Source: a virus
DNA length: 64,000 bases
Direction: 5' to 3' (one strand)
IMG/VR virus record: IMGVR_UViG_3300018432_000005
Coordinates: 1-64,000 of that record
This document shows, in pieces, positions 41,483 to 48,070 of the stretch. The position numbers and the translations under genes are program-made. Numbering within the stretch: position 1 is the stretch's first letter; each line of letters begins with the position of its first letter. Below the pieces are notes generated by a model. The model saw only the letters and a list, made by a program, of their open reading frames with translations. It did no database searches and was not told the origin of the DNA.

Positions 41483-41961
41483 CACGCGCGGCCCTTCTTC
41501 TTCGCGACCGCCTTCTTCTTCGCCGCGGGCTTGCCGGTCGGCTTCTTCGTGCGGTAGGCGGGGCCGCGGCTGGTCTGCGCGGCCGGGGGCTCGACGCCGA
41601 TACCGATGGCCGCGAGCGCGCGGTCGACCGTGTCGCTCATCGACTCGCGGGTCGCGCGCGCGTGCTCTTCGAGCGCCATGCCCCGCGCGGCAGGGATGTT
41701 GATCGTCATCTTGCGCAAGAGACGCGCACCGCGTCGGGACCCGTCGCCCAGCACGCGGCCGGCCCTTTGGATGTAGCGCGGATCGTTGTCTGGCAGTCCG
41801 AGCGCTTGAGCGGTCAGACTGCTGGACGTCTGAACGATCGTACGTCCGTACGTCAGGGCGTCTGACCCTTCGAACTTGCGCTCGAGCTGCTTTGTTGCCG
41901 CCTCACGCTGTTCGCTTGAGAGGGCACGAGGGCGCACGACAGGGACCTTTTTAGACGGCAC
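41482..41961 (-). CDS. RHH centromere-binding partner of ParA (type Ib ParB-like)
   Basis: 159 residues from GTG 41961, behind AGGAG, overlapping the parA end by 11 bases. Basic N-terminal arm, then a ribbon-helix-helix in the second half: LLRKMTINIPAARGMALEEHARATRESMSDTVDRALAAIG (about residues 85-130), and a Lys/Pro/Ala-rich tail. Small ParA followed by an RHH protein is the ParF-ParG / delta-omega arrangement, in which the RHH dimer binds short tandem repeats and often represses transcription. Not homologous to HTH-type ParB. Its own coding region carries an octamer array (41786-41873). Confidence 0.78.
   Translation of the reverse strand: MPSKKVPVVRPRALSSEQREAATKQLERKFEGSDALTYGRTIVQTSSSLTAQALGLPDNDPRYIQRAGRVLGDGSRRGARLLRKMTINIPAARGMALEEHARATRESMSDTVDRALAAIGIGVEPPAAQTSRGPAYRTKKPTGKPAAKKKAVAKKKGRA
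41786..41873 (+). repeat. Octamer array H (11 units) inside the RHH gene
   Basis: Eleven in-phase octamers within the coding sequence: TTGTCTGG, CAGTCCGA, GCGCTTGA, GCGGTCAG, ACTGCTGG, ACGTCTGA, ACGATCGT, ACGTCCGT, ACGTCAGG, GCGTCTGA, CCCTTCGA. Because 8 is not a multiple of 3 the repeat runs through all three codon phases, so it is selected as DNA, not as peptide. It encodes the Ser/Thr-rich stretch before the RHH domain. Confidence 0.8.
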
Positions 41962-42640
41962 GCTTTGCACTCCTGTTCTTGCGCTGCAGGCGGCCGTCAA
42001 GCTCGCTGCACAGTGCTTGGATCTCTTCTGATGCGACGCTCTTTAGGTCGTACGTGGTCGGCCCGAGCCCCAGCGCGTAGCACTCGCTGTAGTTGACGAG
42101 CAGCGTCAGGTCGGTCTTCGCGACCGCGATTTGCGCTTCCGAGAAGCTCTCGCGCAACTGCCGCGCAATCGTCGTGCCGCGCTGCAGCTTGCACAGCACG
42201 ATCACCGCGTCGATGTCGGGCCGCAGCTCGAGCGCGTCGCCGACCTTCGACATCGTCTCGCCCATCGCCTCGACCTCGATGGGCGCAGGTCCACACGGCA
42301 GCACGACCAGATGGCTAAACCCCATCGCGACGGCCGCCGTGCGGTCGATGGTGCCCGGCAGGTCGATGACGACGACGTCATAGTTTCGCGCTGTCGCCTC
42401 AAACTCGATCTTGAAGTTCTCTTTCGTCATCGGCACGACCATCGGGCCGCCCTCGACCTCGTGCTCTTCGGCGTTGCGGTAGAACTTCGTCGAGGCGCGC
42501 TGCTCGACGTCCAGGTCGAGGATCACCACGCGAAGGCCGCGCCGGCTCCACTCGCACCCGCACGCGATGGCGAGCGTCGATTTCCCGATGCCCCCCTTCA
42601 CGCCTACGAACGCGATCACGACCTTGCGACGTTTGACCAT
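41951..42640 (-). CDS. parA: ParA partition ATPase (small, type Ib)
   Basis: 229 residues. Deviant Walker A GVKGGIGKST (13-22) with the signature Lys15, Walker A' in VVILDLDVEQRAST, Walker B in YDVVVIDLPG. No N-terminal HTH, so it is of the short Soj/ParF type. ParA forms ATP-dependent gradients on the nucleoid that move the partner-centromere complex; it ensures plasmid inheritance. Here it implies that the prophage can live as a low-copy plasmid. Octamer array F lies between its promoter and its start. Confidence 0.92.
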   Translation of the reverse strand: MVKRRKVVIAFVGVKGGIGKSTLAIACGCEWSRRGLRVVILDLDVEQRASTKFYRNAEEHEVEGGPMVVPMTKENFKIEFEATARNYDVVVIDLPGTIDRTAAVAMGFSHLVVLPCGPAPIEVEAMGETMSKVGDALELRPDIDAVIVLCKLQRGTTIARQLRESFSEAQIAVAKTDLTLLVNYSECYALGLGPTTYDLKSVASEEIQALCSELDGRLQRKNRSAKRAV

Positions 42641-42644
42641 CTAC

Positions 42645-42684
42645 CCGTCCGAACTTTCAACCGTCCGAACGCTCAGACGGTCGG
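42645..42684 (+). repeat. Octamer array F (5 clear units) upstream of parA, candidate centromere
   Basis: CCGTCCGA, ACTTTCAA, CCGTCCGA, ACGCTCAG, ACGGTCGG in phase, with weaker units continuing to about 42708. It occupies the parA leader, 5 bases from the start codon, in the place where parS/parH-type centromeres and operators lie in type Ib systems. Confidence 0.8.
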
Positions 42685-42689
42685 GCCGC

Positions 42690-42718
42690 AGAATGTCGCA
42701 GCGTTCCGGCGAGTGCAA
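42690..42718 (-). promoter_or_regulatory. Probable parA promoter
   Basis: TTGCAC (42718-42713) and CATTCT (42695-42690) with 17 bases between. Transcription would start near 42683, at the edge of octamer array F, so a protein bound to the array would block parA transcription. Confidence 0.6.
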
Positions 42719-42891
42719 GACAAAGTGCAGGATTGACGGCGTGTGGTGTTCGGGCTGACGCTCGCTCTCGACCCTCGCGTGCGCAACCGCGTGCATCCCC
42801 GCTGCCGTCTGCGACCGCTTTTGCTCGAGCTTGGCTACTCGTTTGGCTGGTTCCTCCTACCTGCCCGACTCGGCCCGCGCGAGGGTCACCC

Positions 42892-42921
42892 TTGCCCGGT
42901 GCGTAGCGCAGGCAGTACGGT
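42892..42921 (+). promoter_or_regulatory. Promoter for a leaderless gene at 42929
   Basis: TTGCCC (42892-42897), 18 bases, TACGGT (42916-42921), then 7 bases to the ATG. No room for a ribosome binding site. Same spacing as the promoters at 48841, 49178 and 59970 but without the AAACGCTTGC dyad. Confidence 0.6.
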
Positions 42922-42928
42922 GCGCGCC

Positions 42929-43324
42929 ATGCTGACCCCCGAGCAAGTCGAGCGACTCAAGCGCAAGCGTGAGACGACGGCCGCGCCCGTCGCGACCGCT
43001 GCCCCCGCGCCTGCAACGCCTGCAACGCCTGCAACGCCTGCAACGCCTGCAACCCCAGCCGTCGAGCGCGCACCGGGCCGCTATCGCGCGACCCCCTCGC
43101 AACTCGACGCGCTGCTGCAGCTCGGCCAGCGCATGACGGACGCCGGCATGGTCAGCAGCGCCGACCTTGCCGACGCGTGCCTCGCGATGGCGGCGCTCAC
43201 CCTGACCAATCCACTGGCACCGCCGATCAGCCGCGCGCGCTTCATCGAGCTCGCCGCGGCCGCTTTCGACAACGCCGACACCATCCCACTCGACCAGCGC
43301 GCCAAGCCAGAGCCGACACCATGA
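42929..43324 (+). CDS. Small protein with Pro-Ala-Thr repeat
   Basis: 131 residues, probably from a leaderless transcript. Residues about 20-45 are an Ala/Pro/Thr linker made of Pro-Ala-Thr triplets; the rest is a helical domain (QLDALLQLGQRMTDAGMVSSADLADACLAMAALTLTN). Unknown. ATGA overlap with the next gene. Confidence 0.7.
   Translation: MLTPEQVERLKRKRETTAAPVATAAPAPATPATPATPATPATPAVERAPGRYRATPSQLDALLQLGQRMTDAGMVSSADLADACLAMAALTLTNPLAPPISRARFIELAAAAFDNADTIPLDQRAKPEPTP
43008..43056 (+). repeat. 9-bp tandem repeat (GCAACGCCT)
   Basis: About five head-to-tail copies of GCAACGCCT, the source of the Pro-Ala-Thr repeat. In frame (multiple of 3), so length change would only alter linker length. 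Confidence 0.85.
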
Positions 43325-43830
43325 GAAGCGACGAAGAGATCAGCGATGAAGTTTGCTGGGCGTTCCGCCTGGACATGCAGACGTGGGTGCGCACGGGCGT
43401 CGACCTGCGCGCCAAGTGGCCCCAGCTCGTCGGCGAGGCCCTCAACGGCGTTACCCGGACCGGTTCACTCCTGATGCCCATCTGGCGCGAGGTGTTGGCG
43501 GTCAACGCGCTACTCGTGTTCGTGCGCGCGCTTGGTCCACAGCCCAATCGCAAGTTCTGGTGCTGGCTTGAGACGACGGACGATGCGGACGGCGCCAAGC
43601 TCTGGGCTCGTAACGCCGCGAGCGCCGCGTGCGGGTTTGCGGCAGATCGATGGATGGAGACGCACGACGAAGGGCTATTCGTCGTCTGCACGCGCGATGT
43701 GGAAAAGCGAACGCGGCGCTTCGAAGTCGAGGTGTCGACATGCGCCGCGATCCTCAAAGGCGGGCGCGAGGGCCTGCATCTGACGACCGCTGCCAAGCCG
43801 CTCGACGGCCGCTCGATACTCGAAGATTGA
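43321..43830 (+). CDS. Unknown protein
   Basis: 169 residues, ATGA overlap. MRSDEEISDEVCWAFRLDMQTWVRTGVDLRAKWPQLVGEAL, later RKFWCWLETTDDADGAKLWARNAASAACGFAADRWMETHDEG. Mixed alpha/beta. No family recognised. Followed by a terminator. Confidence 0.7.
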   Translation: MRSDEEISDEVCWAFRLDMQTWVRTGVDLRAKWPQLVGEALNGVTRTGSLLMPIWREVLAVNALLVFVRALGPQPNRKFWCWLETTDDADGAKLWARNAASAACGFAADRWMETHDEGLFVVCTRDVEKRTRRFEVEVSTCAAILKGGREGLHLTTAAKPLDGRSILED

Positions 43831-43836
43831 ACAAAT

Positions 43837-43860
43837 ACCGATCCCGATTGGGATCGGTTT
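43837..43860 (+). terminator. Rho-independent terminator
   Basis: ACCGATCCC-GATT-GGGATCGGT followed by TTTG; the left flank has AAATA so it may also work leftward. Seven bases after the stop of the 43321 gene. Confidence 0.75.
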
Positions 43861-43906
43861 GCAATCGAGTGCAATGGCCCCGCGATCTTCGACTGACTAG
43901 ACACAC

Positions 43907-44506
43907 ATGCCTATGGCTAGAGCAAAGTCCAAGGGCGCTTACAAACGACCAGATCCAGACATCCGACCTTCGCGCGGCGGCGTACTCGTCGACGGCATCG
44001 ACGAGTATTCGCGCGCCGTGATGGGCGAGGCCCCCCACGACTTCCCCGATCTCGTGCAGTTCGCGGTCGACGTGCTGCCCGTCGCGGCCGAAGTCTGCGG
44101 CATCGACGAGCGCGCAGAACGCCCGCCCGACGAGCTCGCGCGCGACCGACGCCGCCTCAGCGACATGCTTCTGCTCGCGGCGTGGTCGCTGCGTGCCCAG
44201 GGCGGCGACGGCGAGCACCCGATCGCGTTCGTCCAGCGCGCCAAGCAGGTGATCGCATGGTGCCAACCGAAGAAAGACCGGCCGCCGATGCTCCTCGAGC
44301 ACCTCGAAGCCAAGGGGCGCGAAATCGCGCGCATCATCGGCGAGCGCCTCACCCGCGCCGAAGAGTTTGTGCTGCTGATCAAGACGGAGGGGGGCGGCAT
44401 GGACGGCCACATGACGTGGCTGACGAGCGTCGAACGCAACACGACGATCAAACTGCTCGACGAGACGCTGACCCTACTGCGCGAGGATCAGAAGGGGCGG
44501 TCGTGA
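43907..44506 (+). CDS. Unknown protein
   Basis: 199 residues, start ATG 43907 (ATG 43913 also possible). Helical C-terminal domain with LEHLEAKGREIARIIGERLTRAEEFVLLIKTEGGG. No recognised family. First gene after the terminator, so it must have its own promoter, not identified. Confidence 0.68.
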   Translation: MPMARAKSKGAYKRPDPDIRPSRGGVLVDGIDEYSRAVMGEAPHDFPDLVQFAVDVLPVAAEVCGIDERAERPPDELARDRRRLSDMLLLAAWSLRAQGGDGEHPIAFVQRAKQVIAWCQPKKDRPPMLLEHLEAKGREIARIIGERLTRAEEFVLLIKTEGGGMDGHMTWLTSVERNTTIKLLDETLTLLREDQKGRS

Positions 44507-44790
44507 GCGCGGCCGCGCGCAAGTCGGAGCCGGCGCCGAAGAAGAAGGCCTGCAAGGGCCGCACGAAGCAGGGTTACCCGTGCCGGGGCACGCTGACAGG
44601 GGACAACGAGTATTGCCGCGCGCACGGCGGCGCGTGGACCCCTGTCCCTGTCACCGCTCGCTGTGCCGGCACCAACAACACTGGCGCGCGCTGCCACACC
44701 CGCGTGCAGGTCGAGGGCGACTACTGCGGCGAACACGGGTGGCAGCGTCGAACGCGACCGCGCCGAGTCGTGCAACAGTGGAGCCGATGA
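44503..44790 (+). CDS. Tandem zinc-site protein
   Basis: 95 residues, GTGA overlap. Two copies of CxGxTxxGxxCxxxxxxxxxYCxxH: CKGRTKQGYPCRG...EYCRAHGG and RCAGTNNTGARCHTR...DYCGEHGW. Each copy offers three Cys and one His for zinc, with basic surroundings, so nucleic-acid or protein binding is likely. Confidence 0.75.
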   Translation: MSAAARKSEPAPKKKACKGRTKQGYPCRGTLTGDNEYCRAHGGAWTPVPVTARCAGTNNTGARCHTRVQVEGDYCGEHGWQRRTRPRRVVQQWSR

Positions 44791-45101
44791 CAGACCCCGA
44801 GATCGTGATCTGCGCAGCCATCCGCTTGCCCGATGGCCGCATCATCCGCGGCCATCGTCACGGTGACTGCATGCACACCGCCCGTGTCTTGATCGATTAC
44901 CGGCACTCGATCGGGCTCGAGCCCGCGCCATGGGCGGACGTCTGCAACCAACTGGGGCCGGACGGGCAGGGCTTCATCACCTCGACGAACCGCTACGTCG
45001 ACCGCGCCGAGGGCCTGCGCCTGCAGCACGCGGCCGGCATCCCCAGCGCGTGCCCGAGCGGCTACAGACGGGGCAACCTGTTCAGCGAGGATCTCTACTA
45101 G
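44787..45101 (+). CDS. Small unknown protein
   Basis: 104 residues, ATGA overlap. EIVICAAIRLPDGRIIRGHRHGDCMHTARVLID, then QGFITSTNRYVDRAEGLRLQHAAGIPSA; the pattern is found in uncharacterised phage proteins. Unknown function. Confidence 0.72.
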   Translation: MTDPEIVICAAIRLPDGRIIRGHRHGDCMHTARVLIDYRHSIGLEPAPWADVCNQLGPDGQGFITSTNRYVDRAEGLRLQHAAGIPSACPSGYRRGNLFSEDLY

Positions 45102-45298
45102 TGCCGCCGCACGTCTACCGTGTGTTCAACGGCTGGACGGGCAACGGCGCGATCCATCGCGTCGTGTTGGCCGAGTCGGAAGTCGAGGCGATTCGGAAAG
45201 TCAGACGCTTCTGCGATGCGACATGGTTCGCGACGCCCAAGGCCGAGCGCGTGATGCTTGACGAGCACGGCATCGAAACCGACGACATCGACCTATGA
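45101..45298 (+). CDS. Small unknown protein
   Basis: 65 residues, GTG sharing its G with the previous TAG stop. PHVYRVFNGWTGNGAIHRVVLAESEVEAIRKVRRFCDATWF. Unknown. Confidence 0.65.
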   Translation: MPPHVYRVFNGWTGNGAIHRVVLAESEVEAIRKVRRFCDATWFATPKAERVMLDEHGIETDDIDL

Positions 45299-45462
45299 CC
45301 TTGCTCGTCGTGCTGACGCCTGACCCGCGGGGGCTTCGGCACTACGTCCGCGGGGGCCTCGAAAGAACGCTCTGCGGCCTGCGTTGCGATTGGTGGCTGC
45401 TCGATCCACTCGGCGGCGCTGCGAGTTTTGCAAGCGGTGCAAGACGACCTACGACCGGCTAG
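45295..45462 (+). CDS. Very small protein
   Basis: 55 residues, ATGA overlap with the previous gene. LLVVLTPDPRGLRHYVRGGLERTLCGLRCDWWLLDPLGG. Last gene of this + strand operon; convergent with the minus-strand gene ending at 45449. Confidence 0.5.
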   Translation: MTLLVVLTPDPRGLRHYVRGGLERTLCGLRCDWWLLDPLGGAASFASGARRPTTG

Positions 45463-45643
45463 CCCGCTCGCGCTCGTAGATGGCCGCCTCGACTGCGTAG
45501 TACAGCGTCGCGCCGTGCTGCCCGAGCTCGGCACGCACGGGCAGCGCGAGCCCCAGGTACAGGCCCGCGCTGACGAAGTGACCGGCCCGCGCGCAGTGCA
45601 CAGCCGATGCGAGGCGTACGACGAAGAGATCGAGCTCGGTCAT
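45449..45643 (-). CDS. Small unknown protein
   Basis: 64 residues, ATG 45643 overlapping the zinc-ribbon stop (TGATG). TELDLFVVRLASAVHCARAGHFVSAGLYLGLALPVRAEL is helical and hydrophobic. Unknown. Confidence 0.6.
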   Translation of the reverse strand: MTELDLFVVRLASAVHCARAGHFVSAGLYLGLALPVRAELGQHGATLYYAVEAAIYERERASRS

Positions 45644-45849
45644 CAGTGCCAGCGCGCCGGCTGCGCGCGCCACAGCAGCATCATCGTTTGGCCGCATCGA
45701 CACCGGATCGCGGCGTCGTGGCGCGGCACCTGGGCGACGAACTCGAAGCCGCAGTGCGGGCACTGCATCTCGAGCTGGTCGCACGGCGTGCCCTCGTGCC
45801 AGCTGACGCGCTGAGACGGCGCACCGGGCGGCGTCGCTACGCGCCTCAC
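45643..45849 (-). CDS. Zinc-ribbon protein
   Basis: 68 residues, GTG start. CPHCGFEFVAQVPRHDAAIRCRCGQTMML holds two CxxC/CxC knuckles spaced 18 residues as in zinc ribbons. Probably nucleic-acid binding. Confidence 0.62.
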   Translation of the reverse strand: MRRVATPPGAPSQRVSWHEGTPCDQLEMQCPHCGFEFVAQVPRHDAAIRCRCGQTMMLLWRAQPARWH

Positions 45850-45886
45850 CCGGCCCCACCCGTTGCTCGGTCTCGCCCGAAGCTCA

Positions 45887-46342
45887 TCAGCGATGACCCT
45901 TGCCCGCGCTCGAGCGCGCGCGGGTCAGCTGAGAGACCAGATTCGCGCCCTCGGCTCGCACACTCGAGAGCGTGTCTTTGTCGCCGGCAGCCGCGCGAAA
46001 TACGCGCTGCAGCCATGCCGCGCGCGCGAGCCCGCATTCGGCCGCCGCTTCGTCGATCCATTCGGCCTCGTCGGTCGGCACGAAGAACGAGATCGCGACC
46101 CCATCGGACCCCTCTCCGAGGCGCCCATCTTCGAGCGCTGCGCCGCGGGTCGGCTTGGCTTCGCGGCGAATCTCGGTCGCCCTCTCGAGCTTGCCCGCAG
46201 CCGTCATGCACCAGATGCGGTAACAGATGCGCGGCAGGTAGCCCGATGCGTGCGTGGCTGCGCGCACGAGCTCGCGCGACTCCACATCCCGCATGCGGAC
46301 GCTGATCTGTTTCTGCGGCACCGCCGACTTGTGTCTTCCCAT
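45887..46342 (-). CDS. Tandem RHH-like DNA-binding protein, leaderless
   Basis: 151 residues from ATG 46342. Two RHH-like segments: QKQISVRMRDVESRELVRAATHASGYLPRICYRI near residue 15, and VAISFFVPTDEAEWIDEAAAECGLARAAWLQRVF near residue 90. A strand-helix-helix pair twice in one chain would act as an intramolecular dimer. Driven by a dyad promoter with the start codon 7 bases from the -10, so it may be a regulator of, or regulated with, that promoter family. Confidence 0.7.
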   Translation of the reverse strand: MGRHKSAVPQKQISVRMRDVESRELVRAATHASGYLPRICYRIWCMTAAGKLERATEIRREAKPTRGAALEDGRLGEGSDGVAISFFVPTDEAEWIDEAAAECGLARAAWLQRVFRAAAGDKDTLSSVRAEGANLVSQLTRARSSAGKGHR

Positions 46343-46349
46343 GACTACG

Positions 46350-46385
46350 ATCCTACGCGCTGTCACTGGCAACGCGCAAGCGTTT
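46350..46385 (-). promoter_or_regulatory. Dyad promoter P1 (gene 46342)
   Basis: Minus strand: AAACGCTTGC (46385-46376), TTGCGC as -35, 18 bases, TAGGAT (46355-46350) as -10. The right half-site is degenerate (GCCAGTGACA). Leaderless start follows. Confidence 0.6.
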
Positions 46386-46706
46386 ATCGATCGCGCGCCG
46401 GGCGCGATTGTCGAGCAACTGCGCACGCAACCTGCGCAACGCGCGCCTGCGGTACTTCCAGCCCCGATACCAGCAAGCGTTGCACGCGGGGTCGTCGCCC
46501 CCGCCGTCGTCGAACAGGCGCCACAGATGGCAGCACACGCAGCGAAAGACGCCGCAGGGCTCGCAGTAGAACTCGCGACCGGGGGGCGGGTCCAGGCGCC
46601 GCCCGCACGCCGGGCAGCCGGTCAGATGGGCACGCAGCACGACCGGGATGCACCGCCCGAGCGGCAGTAGGCGCACGACGGGCTCGGGTCGTCGACGCGC
46701 GGTCAT
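46353..46706 (-). CDS. Cys-rich zinc protein
   Basis: 117 residues, ATG 46706 in an ATGA overlap. GCPACGRRLD, YCEPCGVFRCVCCHLW and PACNACWYRGWKYRRR give nine Cys in CxxC pairs, enough for two zinc ions, with a basic C-terminus. Overlaps promoter P1 at its 3' end. Confidence 0.65.
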   Translation of the reverse strand: MTARRRPEPVVRLLPLGRCIPVVLRAHLTGCPACGRRLDPPPGREFYCEPCGVFRCVCCHLWRLFDDGGGDDPACNACWYRGWKYRRRALRRLRAQLLDNRARRAIDKRLRVASDSA

Positions 46707-46978
46707 TCGGGCTCCGCGTCTTGCGCCAGCCACGCGCGACCGAGTTCGGTGACCTCGCCGTGCGGCTCGCACGGGCCGGTCGTGATGAGCCCCTTCGCGC
46801 ATAGCGCGTCGCCCACGCGCACGACGTTGCGCCATGCGATCTCGGCGTTAGGGGCCGCGCGCACCGCCCACGCGGTCACGTCACCCCAGTCAAAGCTCTC
46901 TCGCGAGCTGCCGCAGATTCGCAGCATGCGCGCCTGCGCGGGCGTGATCTTCGGGGGGGTCACCCGTACCTCCGTCAT
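46703..46978 (-). CDS. Winged-helix-like small protein
   Basis: 91 residues. ITPAQARMLRICGSSRESFDWGDVTAWAVRA...VVRVGDALCAKGLITTG...GEVTELGRAWLA has the helix-helix-wing pattern of winged-helix DNA-binding proteins (CAKGLI and VTELG are typical). Driven by promoter P2. Confidence 0.65.
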   Translation of the reverse strand: MTEVRVTPPKITPAQARMLRICGSSRESFDWGDVTAWAVRAAPNAEIAWRNVVRVGDALCAKGLITTGPCEPHGEVTELGRAWLAQDAEPE

Positions 46979-47028
46979 GGTGTCGGCTCCCGGCTCGCGT
47001 CGCAGCGTCTCTCGCTGCCGACAAAACT

Positions 47029-47064
47029 AGAATACTGCCAACTACTGGCGCTGTGCAAGCGTTT
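47029..47064 (-). promoter_or_regulatory. Dyad promoter P2 (gene 46978)
   Basis: AAACGCTTGC (47064-47055), TTGCAC as -35, 18 bases, TATTCT (47034-47029). The upstream gene's TAA stop lies 3 bases before the dyad. A leader of about 45 bases follows. Confidence 0.68.
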
Positions 47065-47066
47065 AT

Positions 47067-47354
47067 TTACTCTGCCGCAGTGAGCTCGACGTGCAGCTCG
47101 ACCAGCCGGTGCCGCAGGGTGCGCGCTTCGGCAGCGTCGCGGCGCAGCTTGGCGGCCTGCACGGTCAGCTCGACGTTCTTGGCATGGTCGGCGCTGTCGA
47201 CGGTTCGTGCGAGCAACAGTCGATCGGCCTGCCGGTCCGCTTTGATCTCGGCGCGCATCAGCGCGACGATGGCCGCGCGGGCTTCGGCGCGCGAGAACGT
47301 CGCCGCAAACTCAAGTGCCAATGCCAGAGCTTCGGAACCGCTTGCTGTCCACAT
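47067..47354 (-). CDS. Small helical protein
   Basis: 95 residues from ATG 47354; a longer frame to 47432 starts upstream of the promoter's -10 and is excluded. SEALALALEFAATFSRAEARAAIVALMRAEIKADRQADRLLLARTVDSADHAKNVELTVQAAKL is one long helical bundle. Shares a leader (CAGAAAG then CAGTACCCGA before ATG) with the gene at 48625. Confidence 0.62.
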   Translation of the reverse strand: MWTASGSEALALALEFAATFSRAEARAAIVALMRAEIKADRQADRLLLARTVDSADHAKNVELTVQAAKLRRDAAEARTLRHRLVELHVELTAAE

Positions 47355-47409
47355 GATCGGGTACTGCTCTTTCTGCGGGGGCTGCGTCGCGCTGCCCTGC
47401 CACTTCTCT

Positions 47410-47445
47410 AGAGTCTCACAAGACGCTTGCACGTGGCAAGTGTTT
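47410..47445 (-). promoter_or_regulatory. Dyad promoter P3 (gene 47354)
   Basis: AAACACTTGC-N5-GCAAGCGTCT dyad, TTGCCA as -35, 18 bases, GACTCT (47415-47410) as -10. One of the most symmetric copies. Confidence 0.68.
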
Positions 47446-47447
47446 AT

Positions 47448-47720
47448 CTAGCGGCGTTTGCCGAGGTCGGTGCGCGGCACGCACGGCAGCGCATCGATGC
47501 GCGCTTGCTCTTCGGCCGTCAGCGTCTCTTCGACCTCGACGCGGAGCGGGCGAGGCGCCTTGCGGGCGGCCAGCTTGGCAAGGCAGCGCGCGCAGGTCAC
47601 GGCGCTGGCGTTGGGGCTCATGATGCCGCCGCGCAGGCCCGTGCGGTGCTGCGCCTGCCCGCAGTACATGCGAGCGAAGGTTCCGAGGTTGTCCGCGTGC
47701 TGGTAGTGGGTCTTCGTCAT
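47448..47720 (-). CDS. Small unknown protein
   Basis: 90 residues, ATG 47720. YCGQAQHRTGLRGGIMSPNASAVTCARCLAKLAARKA carries a Cys...CARC site as in short zinc proteins; EEQARIDALP is helical. Own promoter (P4). Confidence 0.65.
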   Translation of the reverse strand: MTKTHYQHADNLGTFARMYCGQAQHRTGLRGGIMSPNASAVTCARCLAKLAARKAPRPLRVEVEETLTAEEQARIDALPCVPRTDLGKRR

Positions 47721-47770
47721 GAGGGGTGGCTCCGAGCTCGTCGGCGCGTTTCGTCGCTGCTGACTTACCT

Positions 47771-47806
47771 AGAGTCTCACACTACGCTTGCTAGGAGCAA
47801 GCGTTT
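47771..47806 (-). promoter_or_regulatory. Dyad promoter P4 (gene 47720)
   Basis: AAACGCTTGC-N5-GCAAGCGTAG, TTGCTC as -35, 18 bases, GACTCT (47776-47771). Shares about 20 bases after the -10 (TAAGTCAGCAGCGACG) with P5, so the promoter-leader unit has been copied. Confidence 0.72.
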
Positions 47807-47808
47807 AT

Positions 47809-48022
47809 TCAGGCGCGCATGGCCTCGGCAAGCGCAAGGCAGAGCGTCGTCGCGCGCGTCTGCAGGGTGGGGTCGTCGATCTCGGCGGCCATCAACTCGG
47901 CCTGCCCGACGTGGCGCCCTTGCGTCCAGCGTCTGACCCGCGCGAAAGGCATGGACTGCGTTGCTCGTGAAGAAGGCGACCTGCAGGAAAGAGCGGTTGT
48001 CGGCGCGGCTGACGTTCAACAT
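47809..48022 (-). pseudogene. Frameshifted small gene
   Basis: ATG 48022 has a good AGGAG 9 bases upstream and encodes LNVSRADNRSFLQVAFFTSNAVHAF. That frame then runs on as Arg-rich nonsense through the next promoter. Skipping one base at TTT-C (near 47946) joins it to RVRRWTQGRHVGQAELMAAEIDDPTLQTRATTLCLALAEAMRA, ending at the TGA at 47809 just before promoter P4, as for the neighbouring genes. So it is either broken, subject to +1 frameshifting, or a sequence error. Confidence 0.55.
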
Positions 48023-48070
48023 GGGGGGGTACTCCTGACTCGTCGCAGCGTCCGTCGCTGCTGACTTATC

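Noticed and set aside
42644-42708. CRISPR-like array
   Set aside because: Repeats are 8 bp, contiguous and degenerate, without spacers; no cas adaptation genes (the Cas4-like nuclease is a recombination enzyme here).
45846-46211. Alternative frame inside the tandem RHH gene
   Set aside because: Out-of-frame shadow; the RHH pattern fixes the real frame.
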